DNA of 64,000 nucleotides from Variovorax sp. SG517 (lineage in GTDB: Bacteria > Pseudomonadota > Gammaproteobacteria > Burkholderiales > Burkholderiaceae_C): positions 744,001 to 808,000 of the forward strand of contig NZ_JABMJG010000001.1 in NCBI RefSeq assembly GCF_013376045.1, in the 5' to 3' direction. A program made the position numbers and the translations under genes. Positions within the stretch are counted from its first letter, which is position 1. The number at the start of each line of letters is the position of its first letter. The notes under the pieces were generated by a model that saw nothing but the letters and a program-made list of their open reading frames with translations, was not told the origin of the DNA and made no database searches. Positions 25,101 to 32,283 of the stretch are shown here, piece by piece.

Positions 25101-26816
25101 GCCGCGCGAATCGGCCGCCAGGCCGACGATGGAGCCCACGGTCTGGGCGCTGACGGGGGCGGAGTAGCTGCCCTGCAGGTTCGTCACCGTGGCCGCGCCG
25201 GCGGCCGTGACGTTCCCGTCGGGCAGGCTGCCGCCGGCGAGCGTGACGTTGGCACCGGACAGCGGCAGCGCGTTCGCCTGGAGCGCGAGGCTCTGGCTCG
25301 CGCTGCTGCCGTAGGCCGTCGCAGCCGATCGGTTGCCCGTCACGGAGACCGTGCTGGCGTTGTTGGTGCCGTCCTCGCTGCCGGTGATTGCGGCGATCAC
25401 GTTCGGGCCCGCAATGGCGTTCACGCCGCCGTTGTAGTTGCTCTGCTGGTTGGCCAGTGCCGCGGTGGCGGTGAACGAGGCGGCGTCCTTGCCGCCGAGG
25501 ATCGCGCTCGACGCGGCATTGCCGGTCGCCGAGGCGGTGGTCGCGTTGTTCGCGACGGTGACGGCGCCGCCGTCGACCGACTGCACGCCCGCGATGATGC
25601 CCGAGGCCTGCGTGGCCGCGCTGAGCGAGACGCCCACGTTGCCCTGGCTGTTCGACACGAGCAGGTCGGCCGCGACGGTGCTCGACAGGCTGCCCGCGTT
25701 GTAGGTGCTGGTGTTGGAGACGGCGCCGCCCGAGCCGGCGACCGACACGCCGTCGGCCAGCACGATGCGGTTGCCGGCCGTGCCGGTGGTGGTGCCGAGG
25801 GCTTCGTTGCCGGTGGCGCTGCTGGAGATGGTGTTGCCCTGCACGGACAGCCCGCCTTGCAGCGTGTTGGTGCTGCCCGCGGCGTCGCTGCCGACGGAAG
25901 CGATGACGGAGTTGCCGTTGGCCGAGGCCGTGTGCGTGACGGAGGTGGCCGACTGGTTCAGCTGCTGGTTCGCGACGACGGCCGAGCCGGTGAAGGCCGG
26001 CGCGCCGCCGGCCTGGATGCTGGCCGTGCTGTTGGCCGCGTTGCCCTTGAGCGTTGCGGAGACCGTGTTGCCGTCGAGCGCCGGTGCGGCGTCGACCGCG
26101 TTGGTGCCGGGTGCCGTCAGCGTGAGCGCCAGGTTGTTGCCGCTGGCCGACGCGGACGAAGCCGCGCCGGTGGCCTGCTGCACGGAGCTGACGACCAGGC
26201 TGCCCTGGGCCGTCGCGCTGCCGCCGGCGGGCGTGTAGGCCAGCGAGACCGAGCCCGGGCTGGCAGAGGCGTAGTCGACCGGCACCGCGCCCGAGATGGT
26301 CGACGAGCCGCTGTTGAGCGTGGTGCTTGCTGCGATCGTGTTGTTGGTGTTGGCGGCGCCGCCGCTCGAGAAGCCGTCGAGATCGACCGTCACCGTGTTG
26401 CCGGTGGCGAGGCTGGAAACGGCGCCGCTGTTGGTCTGCACGCCGAGCGAGGCCGCGCCCTCGGCGGGCGTCGCGCCCGTGCCGCCGGCCAGCGAGAGGT
26501 CGACCGCGTTGACGAAGGCGTTGCCCGTGGCGCTTGCCTTCACCGCGTTCTGCGTGACGGTGTTGCTGTTGCCGGTCTGCGGGCCGGCGGTCGTGATGTC
26601 AATGGTGGTGCCGGCGGCCGTAGCGGTCACCGGCTGCGTCTTGTCCTGCACCGACTGCACGCTCTGGTAGGCCGTGGTGTTGGCGGCCACAGGCGTGACG
26701 ACCGTTTCGGCGGCCTGCGCGCCGCTGGCCACGAGCGTGGCCAGCACGGCCATGCCGATGCTGTTGAGCGGTGCGCCGTTGGCGCGGCGGCCCGGGTTCT
26801 TGCGATTCTTCTGCAT
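22104..26816 (-). CDS. Giant secreted repeat protein (HfaD-like adhesin, candidate functional amyloid)
   Basis: This 1570-residue protein has a basic leader and signal peptide ending near AQAAE, followed by low-complexity Ala/Ser/Thr/Asn/Val-rich sequence. A degenerate unit recurs along its whole length with core A-x-A-x-G-N-x-A-x-N (examples: ASATGNAFVNAV, AVAYGNSGASSL, AQAYGNTATNAV). It has almost no charged or Cys residues, as expected of stacked beta-strand adhesins and amyloids. It is third in the order HfaA-like, CsgG/HfaB-like, this gene, matching hfaABD of Caulobacter, where HfaD is the surface anchor. It is several times longer than my recollection of HfaD. The start at 26816 has AAGGAAC. 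Function inferred from context. Confidence 0.7.
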   Translation of the reverse strand: MQKNRKNPGRRANGAPLNSIGMAVLATLVASGAQAAETVVTPVAANTTAYQSVQSVQDKTQPVTATAAGTTIDITTAGPQTGNSNTVTQNAVKASATGNAFVNAVDLSLAGGTGATPAEGAASLGVQTNSGAVSSLATGNTVTVDLDGFSSGGAANTNNTIAASTTLNSGSSTISGAVPVDYASASPGSVSLAYTPAGGSATAQGSLVVSSVQQATGAASSASASGNNLALTLTAPGTNAVDAAPALDGNTVSATLKGNAANSTASIQAGGAPAFTGSAVVANQQLNQSATSVTHTASANGNSVIASVGSDAAGSTNTLQGGLSVQGNTISSSATGNEALGTTTGTAGNRIVLADGVSVAGSGGAVSNTSTYNAGSLSSTVAADLLVSNSQGNVGVSLSAATQASGIIAGVQSVDGGAVTVANNATTASATGNAASSAILGGKDAASFTATAALANQQSNYNGGVNAIAGPNVIAAITGSEDGTNNASTVSVTGNRSAATAYGSSASQSLALQANALPLSGANVTLAGGSLPDGNVTAAGAATVTNLQGSYSAPVSAQTVGSIVGLAADSRGTGGDTIHGSSFTVGSNTQEAVAVSNGANNALSLTGTTVGSGAGVASVQVVDQNSPVNAVLAGSVAGAYLGTHTTDSAVALTNNLQRAVAYGNSGASSLNVSANSASVPLSETPASVATPAAGTASVNAAYGVLSNQSVSGDVSAVADGRGVGPVGAQTVLIEGNVTRSTVSNQGNAFVGAAYGNDASNAAKLALGTGATVAGAASVGNVTSVQNVNGSAITASVPGGNVVSTAIEDNLVASTVATSGNQLQALAYGNRASGNTLDVSGNTLATVTEQPRAVAVGINATTDAAFSVQSVQNGSGSLSASLRDGSVQGVGASQIRTQIGGDVTGSSVVSNGNSASAAATSNSAANGLTLAGNSLSTSSAVQNVQTTSAAIEALAGQAGTPGTPASPSAPFSYSAHVIDTDVLGGNTVGNTTTITSGELGVQIASLTQAQINYLTANGWSAGSGNTAGMLTAPASILGPVSVATYSQLQTGSAVPFDATIPGTPAVAAIANRGGVSVAVAGNVTGSQLAVTGNGSSAAVTGNSATNSASVTGNTIASGGATTASASGLAGGTTGALADHTVSNVQQVTGGQALSTSVYGTFAVDAAAGAAISGSALSVSDNSQRGTAVANTAANSLSLSGTNVASTSALASAQSGNAAVSAASDLDLYAPGAVSASSVDLSRNKNTSLGVINDVTNTLSVKASNLTPAGATSNAMLVSGSATGDHMLNNAQFASTSVSSTATTRLYNQDQTASATTGLVNSTATISGNSTTAEASANRADNSVALNGTAAQGASAGLNNLQLSSAAVTASASTSATFKLEGTSPATPAALNSGITVDGNSTTALARGNAATNVLNVSAGSGYAAAAPVAGSTSGGVTQATAALLNTQSNSGSVSASATGAYQVALNGVTGGTAAGLTNGTAALTDNTVAAQAYGNTATNAVTVAATVANRPTVAVANYQTNSGAIVATATGVNYGTGITGATTGSTLRAAGNQVTATAVGNSAVSTIASAR

Positions 26817-26918
26817 GACGTTCCTTTGATGGATCTGAAAGTAGGACTGACTGACTGGATGGATTGCGGATCGGCGGATTGCCGTTGTTTGCTGCGATGA
26901 AGGCCTTGTGTGTCCCGG

Positions 26919-28322
26919 TTACTTCCCTTCGGTTGCGTTCTCCTCACGGACCGGACGGGCCGGTCCACCCCTCACCGCACCCTGGACACGGAGCTTTGCG
27001 ATCTCCTGCAGGCCGGGGCCGTCGCGATGAATCGACGTATCCGCCTTGTCCGGGCGCCATGTGACGCTGATGCCGCCGGGCGCCAGGCCGCGCGACGCGA
27101 GCGCTGTGGTGACCACGCCGATGCGCTGGTCGGTCAGCATGTCGCGCTTGCCGGCGTCCCAGTTCTCGGTGTCGCGCGCGACCAGCACGACCTCGGTGGG
27201 CGCCTTGGCGGCGGCCGCCGCGATCTGGTCGAGGAGATTCAGCGTGCCGCCCGTGAGCGCGGCCGCGCCGAACTCGAAGGGGATCTGAACGCTCGAGCCC
27301 GTGAGGCTCGCGCCGGTCTGGCTGGCCGCGTTGACGGCTTCGCCCTGGAGCACGACGGCGCCGGCCGAATCGACGAGCGGGTTGGACACCTTACGCAACT
27401 CCGCGGCGGGCGTGAGGCGCAGGTCCTCCGTCATGCGCATGCCCAGGCAGGGGTTGGGGTCGACCTTGGAGACCGCGGCCACCAGGCGCACCACGCCCTC
27501 TTCCAGCGCGGCGCGCACGCCCATCTGCACCGGCTCCTGGCCCTTCGCGCCGACGTCGATGTCGTAGAGCTTGCTGCCGAAGAAGCGGAAGACGTTGAAG
27601 CCGACCTCGTAGCCGTTGAACTGCTTCGTGAGGCTGACGGTCTTCACGATCATCAGCGTCTTGGTGTCGACGATGCGCAGATCGATGCCCACCGACTGGC
27701 TGAAGGTGCGCGCCTTCACGCCCACCTGGTTCACGCCGATCTCGGCGCCGCCGGAGTTGATGTTGTAGTTGAGCTCGGTGATGCCGCCGACGATGAAGTA
27801 GTCGGACTTGTTGATGGTGCCGCCGAAGTACGGCAGCCACGGCACGGCCTGCCCGCCGCCCGGACCGGCGAGCTGGTGCGTGCGGCCGTCGCCGAGCTGG
27901 CGGCGGTCCGCATAGCCCAGCTCGCGCTCGGCGATGACCGGGTCGAAGCGCTCGGCCACCTGCACCGCGCCGCCGAGCTTGCCCAGTGCCGAATACACCA
28001 TCAGCGCGCCGCCCTGCGTGATGGCGTTGCCTTCGTTGATGCTGTATTTGCCGGTGTAGTCCTTCACGTCGCCCACGGTGATGACGAATGGCGGGCGCTG
28101 GGTGGCGGCCACGTGGTCGCCGAAGCAGGCGAGCACCGCCTCCATGGGCGTGACGTTCTGGCGCACGGCCGGGCCGAGCACCACCGGTGCCTCCTTGGGC
28201 GCCATCTGCTGCTGCGGCGCGACGACGCAGCCTGCCAGGCTCATGACGGCGGCGGACGCGGCCAGTGCGCGCGATGCGGCTTTTCCGCGCGGCAGCGCGC
28301 GGATCGATTCGAATGTGGTCAT
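26919..28322 (-). CDS. hfaB: CsgG/HfaB-family outer-membrane secretion lipoprotein
   Basis: This 467-residue lipoprotein has lipobox SLAGC near residue 32, then a CsgG-type domain (VITVGDVKDYTGKYS, the strand pair around YFIVGGITELNYN, VGIDLRIVDTKTLMIV). CsgG forms the outer-membrane pore that exports curli subunits, and HfaB is its homologue in holdfast anchoring. The last 130 residues include VVLVARDTENWDAGKRDMLT and RIGVVTTALASRG, whose layout recalls an OmpA-type domain (low confidence). It lies between the HfaA-like and giant repeat genes and should export both. Long n-region, start 28322. Confidence 0.85.
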   Translation of the reverse strand: MTTFESIRALPRGKAASRALAASAAVMSLAGCVVAPQQQMAPKEAPVVLGPAVRQNVTPMEAVLACFGDHVAATQRPPFVITVGDVKDYTGKYSINEGNAITQGGALMVYSALGKLGGAVQVAERFDPVIAERELGYADRRQLGDGRTHQLAGPGGGQAVPWLPYFGGTINKSDYFIVGGITELNYNINSGGAEIGVNQVGVKARTFSQSVGIDLRIVDTKTLMIVKTVSLTKQFNGYEVGFNVFRFFGSKLYDIDVGAKGQEPVQMGVRAALEEGVVRLVAAVSKVDPNPCLGMRMTEDLRLTPAAELRKVSNPLVDSAGAVVLQGEAVNAASQTGASLTGSSVQIPFEFGAAALTGGTLNLLDQIAAAAAKAPTEVVLVARDTENWDAGKRDMLTDQRIGVVTTALASRGLAPGGISVTWRPDKADTSIHRDGPGLQEIAKLRVQGAVRGGPARPVREENATEGK

Positions 28323-28349
28323 TCCCTTGCTTCTCTGTCGGTTGAGTGG

Positions 28350-28892
28350 TCAGTTGAGCGCGCCGAAGGCGCAGGCCGAGCTGCCGCTGATGCTTGCGCT
28401 CTGGCTGCCGGTGTTGGTCTGGTTGGAATTCAGGGCCTGGCTCGACCAGCCCTGCACGTTGCTGGTGGTGGAGCCGATCACGGCCGAGCCGACCGTGCCG
28501 CTGTTGGCCTGGCCGGTGCTCACCGTGCCCGTGCCGCCGATGCCGGTGCTCGAGTTGCCGGTGGAGTTGGCTGACGCGCCGCTGGTGCCGGGCGAGTTGG
28601 CCGTGGTGCTGTTGGTGCCCTGGTTGCCCTGCGCGGTCGAGGTGACGTCGCAGTTGTACTGGCGGCCGACGTAGTTGTTGGTGGTGTAGTTGGCCGCGCC
28701 GTAGGAGCCGGCCTTCTTGCGCTGGATCATGTCCTGCACCGCTGCCTGGTTGGCCTTGTCGGCGGAGGTCTGGAACTGCCACGCGGCGTTCTCTCCGACG
28801 TTGTTGGCCAGCGCGCATGCGCCGGTGGCGGCGAGCAGGCCGAACAGCGTGGCGCGCGTGGTCCTGGAAACCCGGGTGATCTGGATAAGCAT
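28350..28892 (-). CDS. HfaA-like small secreted protein (curli-like subunit candidate)
   Basis: This 180-residue protein has a signal peptide ending near ALANN. The mature part is almost only Asn, Gln, Ser, Thr and Gly, with recurring QGNQGTN, GQANSGTVGSA and NQTNTGSQSAS. Such N/Q/G-rich repeats are typical of curli and HfaA subunits exported by CsgG pores. It has two Cys (YNCDV and SACAF), one near the C-terminus, that could form a disulfide. It is the first of the hfaA-hfaB-hfaD-like trio, 27 bp before the CsgG gene. TAGGAC precedes the start. Confidence 0.65.
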   Translation of the reverse strand: MLIQITRVSRTTRATLFGLLAATGACALANNVGENAAWQFQTSADKANQAAVQDMIQRKKAGSYGAANYTTNNYVGRQYNCDVTSTAQGNQGTNSTTANSPGTSGASANSTGNSSTGIGGTGTVSTGQANSGTVGSAVIGSTTSNVQGWSSQALNSNQTNTGSQSASISGSSACAFGALN

Positions 28893-28944
28893 GAAAGTCC
28901 TACGAAACGAAATGGGAGAAGTTCGGGCCCGATGCGCGACGCGG

Positions 28945-29229
28945 TCACGCGCGCATCGCCGCCCTTCGCATGGGCGCCGGCTCGGTGAAGCCGGGCCACG
29001 CGAGCAGCTCGGCGCCTTCCTCGGCGGCTGGCCTGGCCGGTCTGTCGGGTGCGTGCAGCGCGGCCTCCAGCGCGCGGTACTGGGCGGCGGCGATCAGGTC
29101 GCCCTCGCTCATGCCGGGAGGCTGCGGGGCGCACTCGTGCATCAGCTCCTGCACTGCGCGCTGCAGCAGGAGAAGGTCGGTGCTCAGGCGCGCGAGGCGC
29201 AGCTGGATGTCGGTGGTCAGCGGGCTCAT
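28945..29229 (-). CDS. Small protein of unknown function in hfa-like operon
   Basis: This 94-residue protein has an N-terminal amphipathic helical stretch (LRLARLSTDLLLLQRAVQELM), no signal peptide and no family I recognise. Its ATG lies 2 bp after the EAL-gene stop, so it is almost certainly translated by coupling. The HfaA-like gene follows 52 bp later. A cytoplasmic accessory or regulatory partner of the EAL protein is possible but unproven. Confidence 0.6.
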   Translation of the reverse strand: MSPLTTDIQLRLARLSTDLLLLQRAVQELMHECAPQPPGMSEGDLIAAAQYRALEAALHAPDRPARPAAEEGAELLAWPGFTEPAPMRRAAMRA

Positions 29230-29231
29230 GG

Positions 29232-30659
29232 TCAGTCCGCCTCCGTGCGGCCACAGGCGCTGCCGCCAACGGGAGAGCTGACGCGCGCGTGCCTCTCCGC
29301 ACCTCGCACGCCGAAGCCCTGCATCCACTGCGCGCCGGCCTGCGACGCGATGTGCAGGTCGTCGTCGCGCTCGATACCGTCGACGACCACGTGCGGCGCG
29401 AGATGCGCGCACAGCGACAGCATGTCGCGCAGGCTCTCGCGGCCGAATGCGCTCCCGCGTGCGCGGCGCAGCAGAGCTGCATCGAGCTTGACGATGTCCG
29501 GCCTGCAGGCCCGGACGGCCGCGAGGTTGTCGGCGCCGCTGCCGAAGCCGCGGATGGCGATGCGGCAGCCGCGCAGCTGAAGCTGCACGCAGAAGTCGCG
29601 CGCGGCCTCGAAGTCAGGCAGCGCTGCGCTGTCGACGATCTCGATCACCAGCCGCGAAGCCAGCGCGGGCTCCTTGTCGAGCACCGCGAGCAGCGAGGCC
29701 CACCAGTGGTCGACCCGCACGCCCTGCGCCGAGATGCTCACGCCGACGTGCGCGGAAGGCTGCATCCGCAATGCGGCGACGGCATGCCGCATGACCGTGC
29801 GGTCGAACGCGCGCGTGAGGCCCAGCCGCTGCAGGCAGGGCATGAACACGTCGGGCTCGAGCAGGCCCGCTTCGCCCTGGCCCGACGCGATGCGCGCGCG
29901 GCCTTCGCGATAGAGCACTGTCGCGGCGCTGCCCGGCTGCACGACCGCCCGCCACGAGAACGACAGCTCCTCGGCACGCATGGCCTCGCTCAGGCGCACG
30001 GCCACGTCCATGTCGGCCCTGTAGAGCTGGCGCCAGCCGTCGGCGCGGGTCTCGTGCGCCTCGGGAAAGGGCTGGGCGGTCCACAGCGCCAGTTCGATCT
30101 CGGAGGAACCGAGCTGGCCGGGCGGGCATACGTCGATCCAGTCCGCGTGCAGCTGCACCAGCGCGGCGATGCCGCCGGCACGCACGGGCTCGGCGCCCAG
30201 CACCGCGAGCAAGGCCTCGATGGAGCGGCTCGCGCGCCGCATCGTGCGGGGAAACTCGCCCGGCGCACGGCCTTCGAAGACCCCACACTCGAAGGCTTCG
30301 TTGCGCCAGAGCAGAAAGCAATCGTCCCGCAGCCTGGCCATGTCGGACGACGGGGACACGACGAAGTTGGCGCAGAGCCGACGCTGGATCTCCAGGCTCG
30401 CGGCCGACGCGAAATCCTGTCCGTATGCTTCCGCGAGGAGCGGAAGGTTCGCGACGAACACGAAGGCGCAGGCCCTGCGCGCCGCCGCGCGGCCCACGGG
30501 CGCGGCGAAGGCTTGCGCGACGCTCGCGACGCTCGCGGCGCCCGTGGCGGGCTCGGCGCGCGAGTCGTGCAGGCACACCCCCGTCGAAGCACGCGGGGCC
30601 CGCGCGGCGGGCCGGTGCGCGCCTGAGGGCCAGGCGGTCAGTGCTGAGATAGCAGCCAT
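29232..30659 (-). CDS. Degenerate EAL-domain protein (c-di-GMP effector or inactive phosphodiesterase)
   Basis: The 475-residue protein has an N-terminal region of about 230 residues resembling a decayed GGDEF fold and a C-terminal EAL-like domain (about 240-470). Key catalytic residues are missing: the EAL motif position reads YREGRARI, and the metal-binding DDFG-type motif reads IRGFGSGADNL. The Glu of LVIEIVD and Asp of PDIVKLD remain. It therefore probably binds c-di-GMP or a partner rather than hydrolysing it. It leads the operon that encodes the HfaA/HfaB/HfaD-like secretion system. Start 30659 has GAGG upstream. Confidence 0.8.
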   Translation of the reverse strand: MAAISALTAWPSGAHRPAARAPRASTGVCLHDSRAEPATGAASVASVAQAFAAPVGRAAARRACAFVFVANLPLLAEAYGQDFASAASLEIQRRLCANFVVSPSSDMARLRDDCFLLWRNEAFECGVFEGRAPGEFPRTMRRASRSIEALLAVLGAEPVRAGGIAALVQLHADWIDVCPPGQLGSSEIELALWTAQPFPEAHETRADGWRQLYRADMDVAVRLSEAMRAEELSFSWRAVVQPGSAATVLYREGRARIASGQGEAGLLEPDVFMPCLQRLGLTRAFDRTVMRHAVAALRMQPSAHVGVSISAQGVRVDHWWASLLAVLDKEPALASRLVIEIVDSAALPDFEAARDFCVQLQLRGCRIAIRGFGSGADNLAAVRACRPDIVKLDAALLRRARGSAFGRESLRDMLSLCAHLAPHVVVDGIERDDDLHIASQAGAQWMQGFGVRGAERHARVSSPVGGSACGRTEAD

Positions 30660-30735
30660 TGCATCCTCGATCGAAAAATCATCTCGAACCCAGTAAGGGA
30701 GGACCGGCCGCTCGTGTTGCGGCAACGGTTCTCCA

Positions 30736-30755
30736 TCTCGCGCCGCGGCGCGAGA
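30736..30755. promoter_or_regulatory. 20-bp perfect palindrome upstream of EAL-hfa operon
   Basis: TCTCGCGCCG/CGGCGCGAGA is a perfect 10+10 bp palindrome 76 bp before the EAL start codon, with an A/T run (CAAAAAAG) on its distal side. A second small dyad, GTTGC-G-GCAAC, lies at 30716-30726. Neither is followed by a T-tract in the direction of the operon, so an operator is likelier than a terminator. From 30660 to about 31185 I see no other gene. Confidence 0.5.
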
Positions 30756-31048
30756 CAAAAAAGTCGAAATCCGGAAGCCAGCGCACGAGCGCAAGCCGCC
30801 ATGCACGAGCCCTCGCAAGGGTCATCGGCAAGCAGTTGTCGGGGCGCTGGAGGCAGTCGCACGGTTCGCGGCGGATCTCCACGGATCGCCGCGATGCGCG
30901 TCACTGCAACGAGAAAACTAGGAGTCGGGCTTCATGGTCGCGGCCTTCGATGTGACGGGGCCACGCGCTCGTGCGGCATGCCCACGAACCGCATCGAGCG
31001 GCTCGTACGTTCGGAAGAACGAGGGTATGCGGGTCATCACGTGCAAGC

Positions 31049-31086
31049 TCCGTAGTACGTCTTTGAAACAAAATGAATACTACGGA
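31049..31086. repeat. 9-bp inverted repeat near island boundary
   Basis: TCCGTAGTA (31049-31057) and its exact reverse complement TACTACGGA (31078-31086) flank a 20-bp AT-rich spacer. The element sits where base composition changes from GC-rich core to the more AT-rich island. It could be a hairpin, an operator or a recombination scar. Confidence 0.45.
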
Positions 31087-31185
31087 TTGCAGTAGCTCTT
31101 GGCATTCGCTTTCGGTTCGCGGATGTGTGCCAGTTCACATTTGTCAGCAGCTGGTGCGAAAGATGCGACTACTGCTCACATCAAT

Positions 31186-31362
31186 ATGGGAGGTGCGCAG
31201 CGCGCTTACGTGTCGGTGACTGAGGCGAGCGAAGCCGACCTGACTAAAGAAGGAGTCATCTTGGCAACGCGCTGGGTCAAAGCCTATGACACGGCCAGGA
31301 CTGCAGGCTACCGGGATCTCGGTGACACCCAAGAGGCGTACTTCGAAGTTAGGGCGATCTGA
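31186..31362 (+). CDS. Possible small hypothetical protein or gene fragment
   Basis: An in-frame ATG at 31186 gives about 58 residues (YVSVTEASEADLTKEG, VKAYDTARTAGYRDLG). I recognise no family. The reading frame is open further upstream (from about 31099), so this may be the 3' end of a degraded gene. It ends 2 bp before a CAGGAGAG that could serve the following gene, which gives weak support for translation. Confidence 0.3.
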   Translation: MGGAQRAYVSVTEASEADLTKEGVILATRWVKAYDTARTAGYRDLGDTQEAYFEVRAI

Positions 31363-31438
31363 CCAGGAGAGTCATTGATACTTGGCCGGCGGCCAAACAA
31401 ATCGACAGGCCGCATCCCACACAACCGTCGCACTTCTC

Positions 31439-31915
31439 ATGATGAGCCCTTTACATGCAGGAGCCATTGCGCTCTTAACTCTTTGCACAACGCTCGGCTC
31501 GGTTGCGGCCACCGCATCACCCATCCAGCTAAGCTGTTCTGTCAATGGCACATCCATCATTGACGGTGACGAGCATCCAATATCAGAAACAGTCGAAGTG
31601 GTGGTGACTGAGAGGGAATGGTTAGACATCGATCTCGCCGGCCCCAGCATGAACCACTTCTTGTCCGGGCGCGACCTCAAAACAAAGAGTGGCTTCGTCA
31701 TAACGCCGAGCAACACGAGCAGTGGCGATGTCTGGGAACTGAGCAACAAGGTCAAGAACCCCAACAACCGAGGCGCAAATGAGACCTCCGTGCGAATAAA
31801 TAGGCTCAGCGGCTCATTCTGGTTCTTCAAGGATGGGCGGCTCTCCTCGGGACAATCGATACGCACGAAAGTAACCGGGACCTGCGCCAAACAGAGCTCC
31901 CAGCGGCAGTTTTGA
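31439..31915 (+). CDS. Secreted protein of unknown function
   Basis: A 158-residue product with a probable signal peptide (MMSPLHAGAIALLTLCTTLG, cleavage near ATA) and a beta-rich mature part containing two Cys (LSCSVNG and TGTCAKQ) that could form a disulfide linking its ends. No family is recognised. A TTG start at 31382, with AGGAGAG 10 bp upstream, would add 19 residues. Codon use is more AT-rich than in the flanking core genes. A strong terminator follows. Island location and a small periplasmic product are reminiscent of immunity or cargo genes, but nothing proves this. Confidence 0.55.
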   Translation: MMSPLHAGAIALLTLCTTLGSVAATASPIQLSCSVNGTSIIDGDEHPISETVEVVVTEREWLDIDLAGPSMNHFLSGRDLKTKSGFVITPSNTSSGDVWELSNKVKNPNNRGANETSVRINRLSGSFWFFKDGRLSSGQSIRTKVTGTCAKQSSQRQF

Positions 31916-31973
31916 GTGCATTTTTCGAGAACTTGAACAACTCCGACGCGGCATAGTCGATCACTACCTCTGC

Positions 31974-31997
31974 AAGCCGCCCTCGAGGCGGCTTTTT
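31974..31997 (+). terminator. Intrinsic terminator
   Basis: AAGCCGCC-CTCG-AGGCGGCTT followed by TTT forms an 8-bp stem, 58 bp after the stop of the secreted-protein gene. Confidence 0.8.
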
Positions 31998-32105
31998 CAT
32001 GGACGCTCAACGGGCCACAGCCCGGCCTTGCGCATGAGGAGCACGAAGGCCTGATAAGTCTCTGGGTCTGGCGGCGCGTCGGGAAAGAGTGCGTGACGGC
32101 TCCCG
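31998..32105 (-). pseudogene. Short open 3' fragment on minus strand, unidentified
   Basis: The minus strand carries an open stretch ending at a TGA near 31998 that reads ALFPDAPPDPETYQAFVLL and ends LWPVERP. It looks like the C-terminal piece of a protein whose 5' part was removed where the P2-type tail remnant begins. No identification is possible from 35 residues. Confidence 0.25.
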
Positions 32106-32280
32106 TTGCAGCGCCTGCACCCCAACGAGGCCAGGGCCGGCGATGACAACGAACACGAGTTCGCCATTGCCGCCAGCTACTACAAGCTCACCGTCAACGC
32201 CCAGGAGCTTCTCGAGATCGACGTGCCCGGCATAGTGCTCCGCGTGGGCGGCACCGACCAGTACGACGCCAACTGGTCGC
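32106..32280 (+). pseudogene. P2-like major tail tube protein FII, C-terminal fragment
   Basis: About 55 residues (NEARAGDDNEHEFAIAASYY, then KLTVNAQELLEIDVPGIVLR and VGGTDQYDA) match the conserved C-terminal end of P2-type tail tube proteins. There the conserved -EIDVPG...GGxDQ- segment precedes the stop. Here the frame runs into tape-measure sequence in another frame, so the N-terminus and the true C-terminal end are both missing. Confidence 0.55.
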
Positions 32281-32283
32281 CCC

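Noticed and set aside
22104..26816. Long open frames on the plus strand opposite the giant repeat protein
   Set aside because: They arise from the biased, GC-rich third positions of the real gene. They show no domain, no ribosome-binding site and only low-complexity Arg/Ala/Gly text.
22104..26816. CRISPR array or nucleotide tandem repeat in the giant gene
   Set aside because: The repetition is at protein level with variable spacing; there are no identical nucleotide repeats separated by constant-length spacers.
30736..30755. Palindrome before the EAL gene as an intrinsic terminator
   Set aside because: The A/T run is on the wrong side for either neighbouring transcript; no T-tract follows the stem in operon direction and no gene ends nearby on the plus strand.
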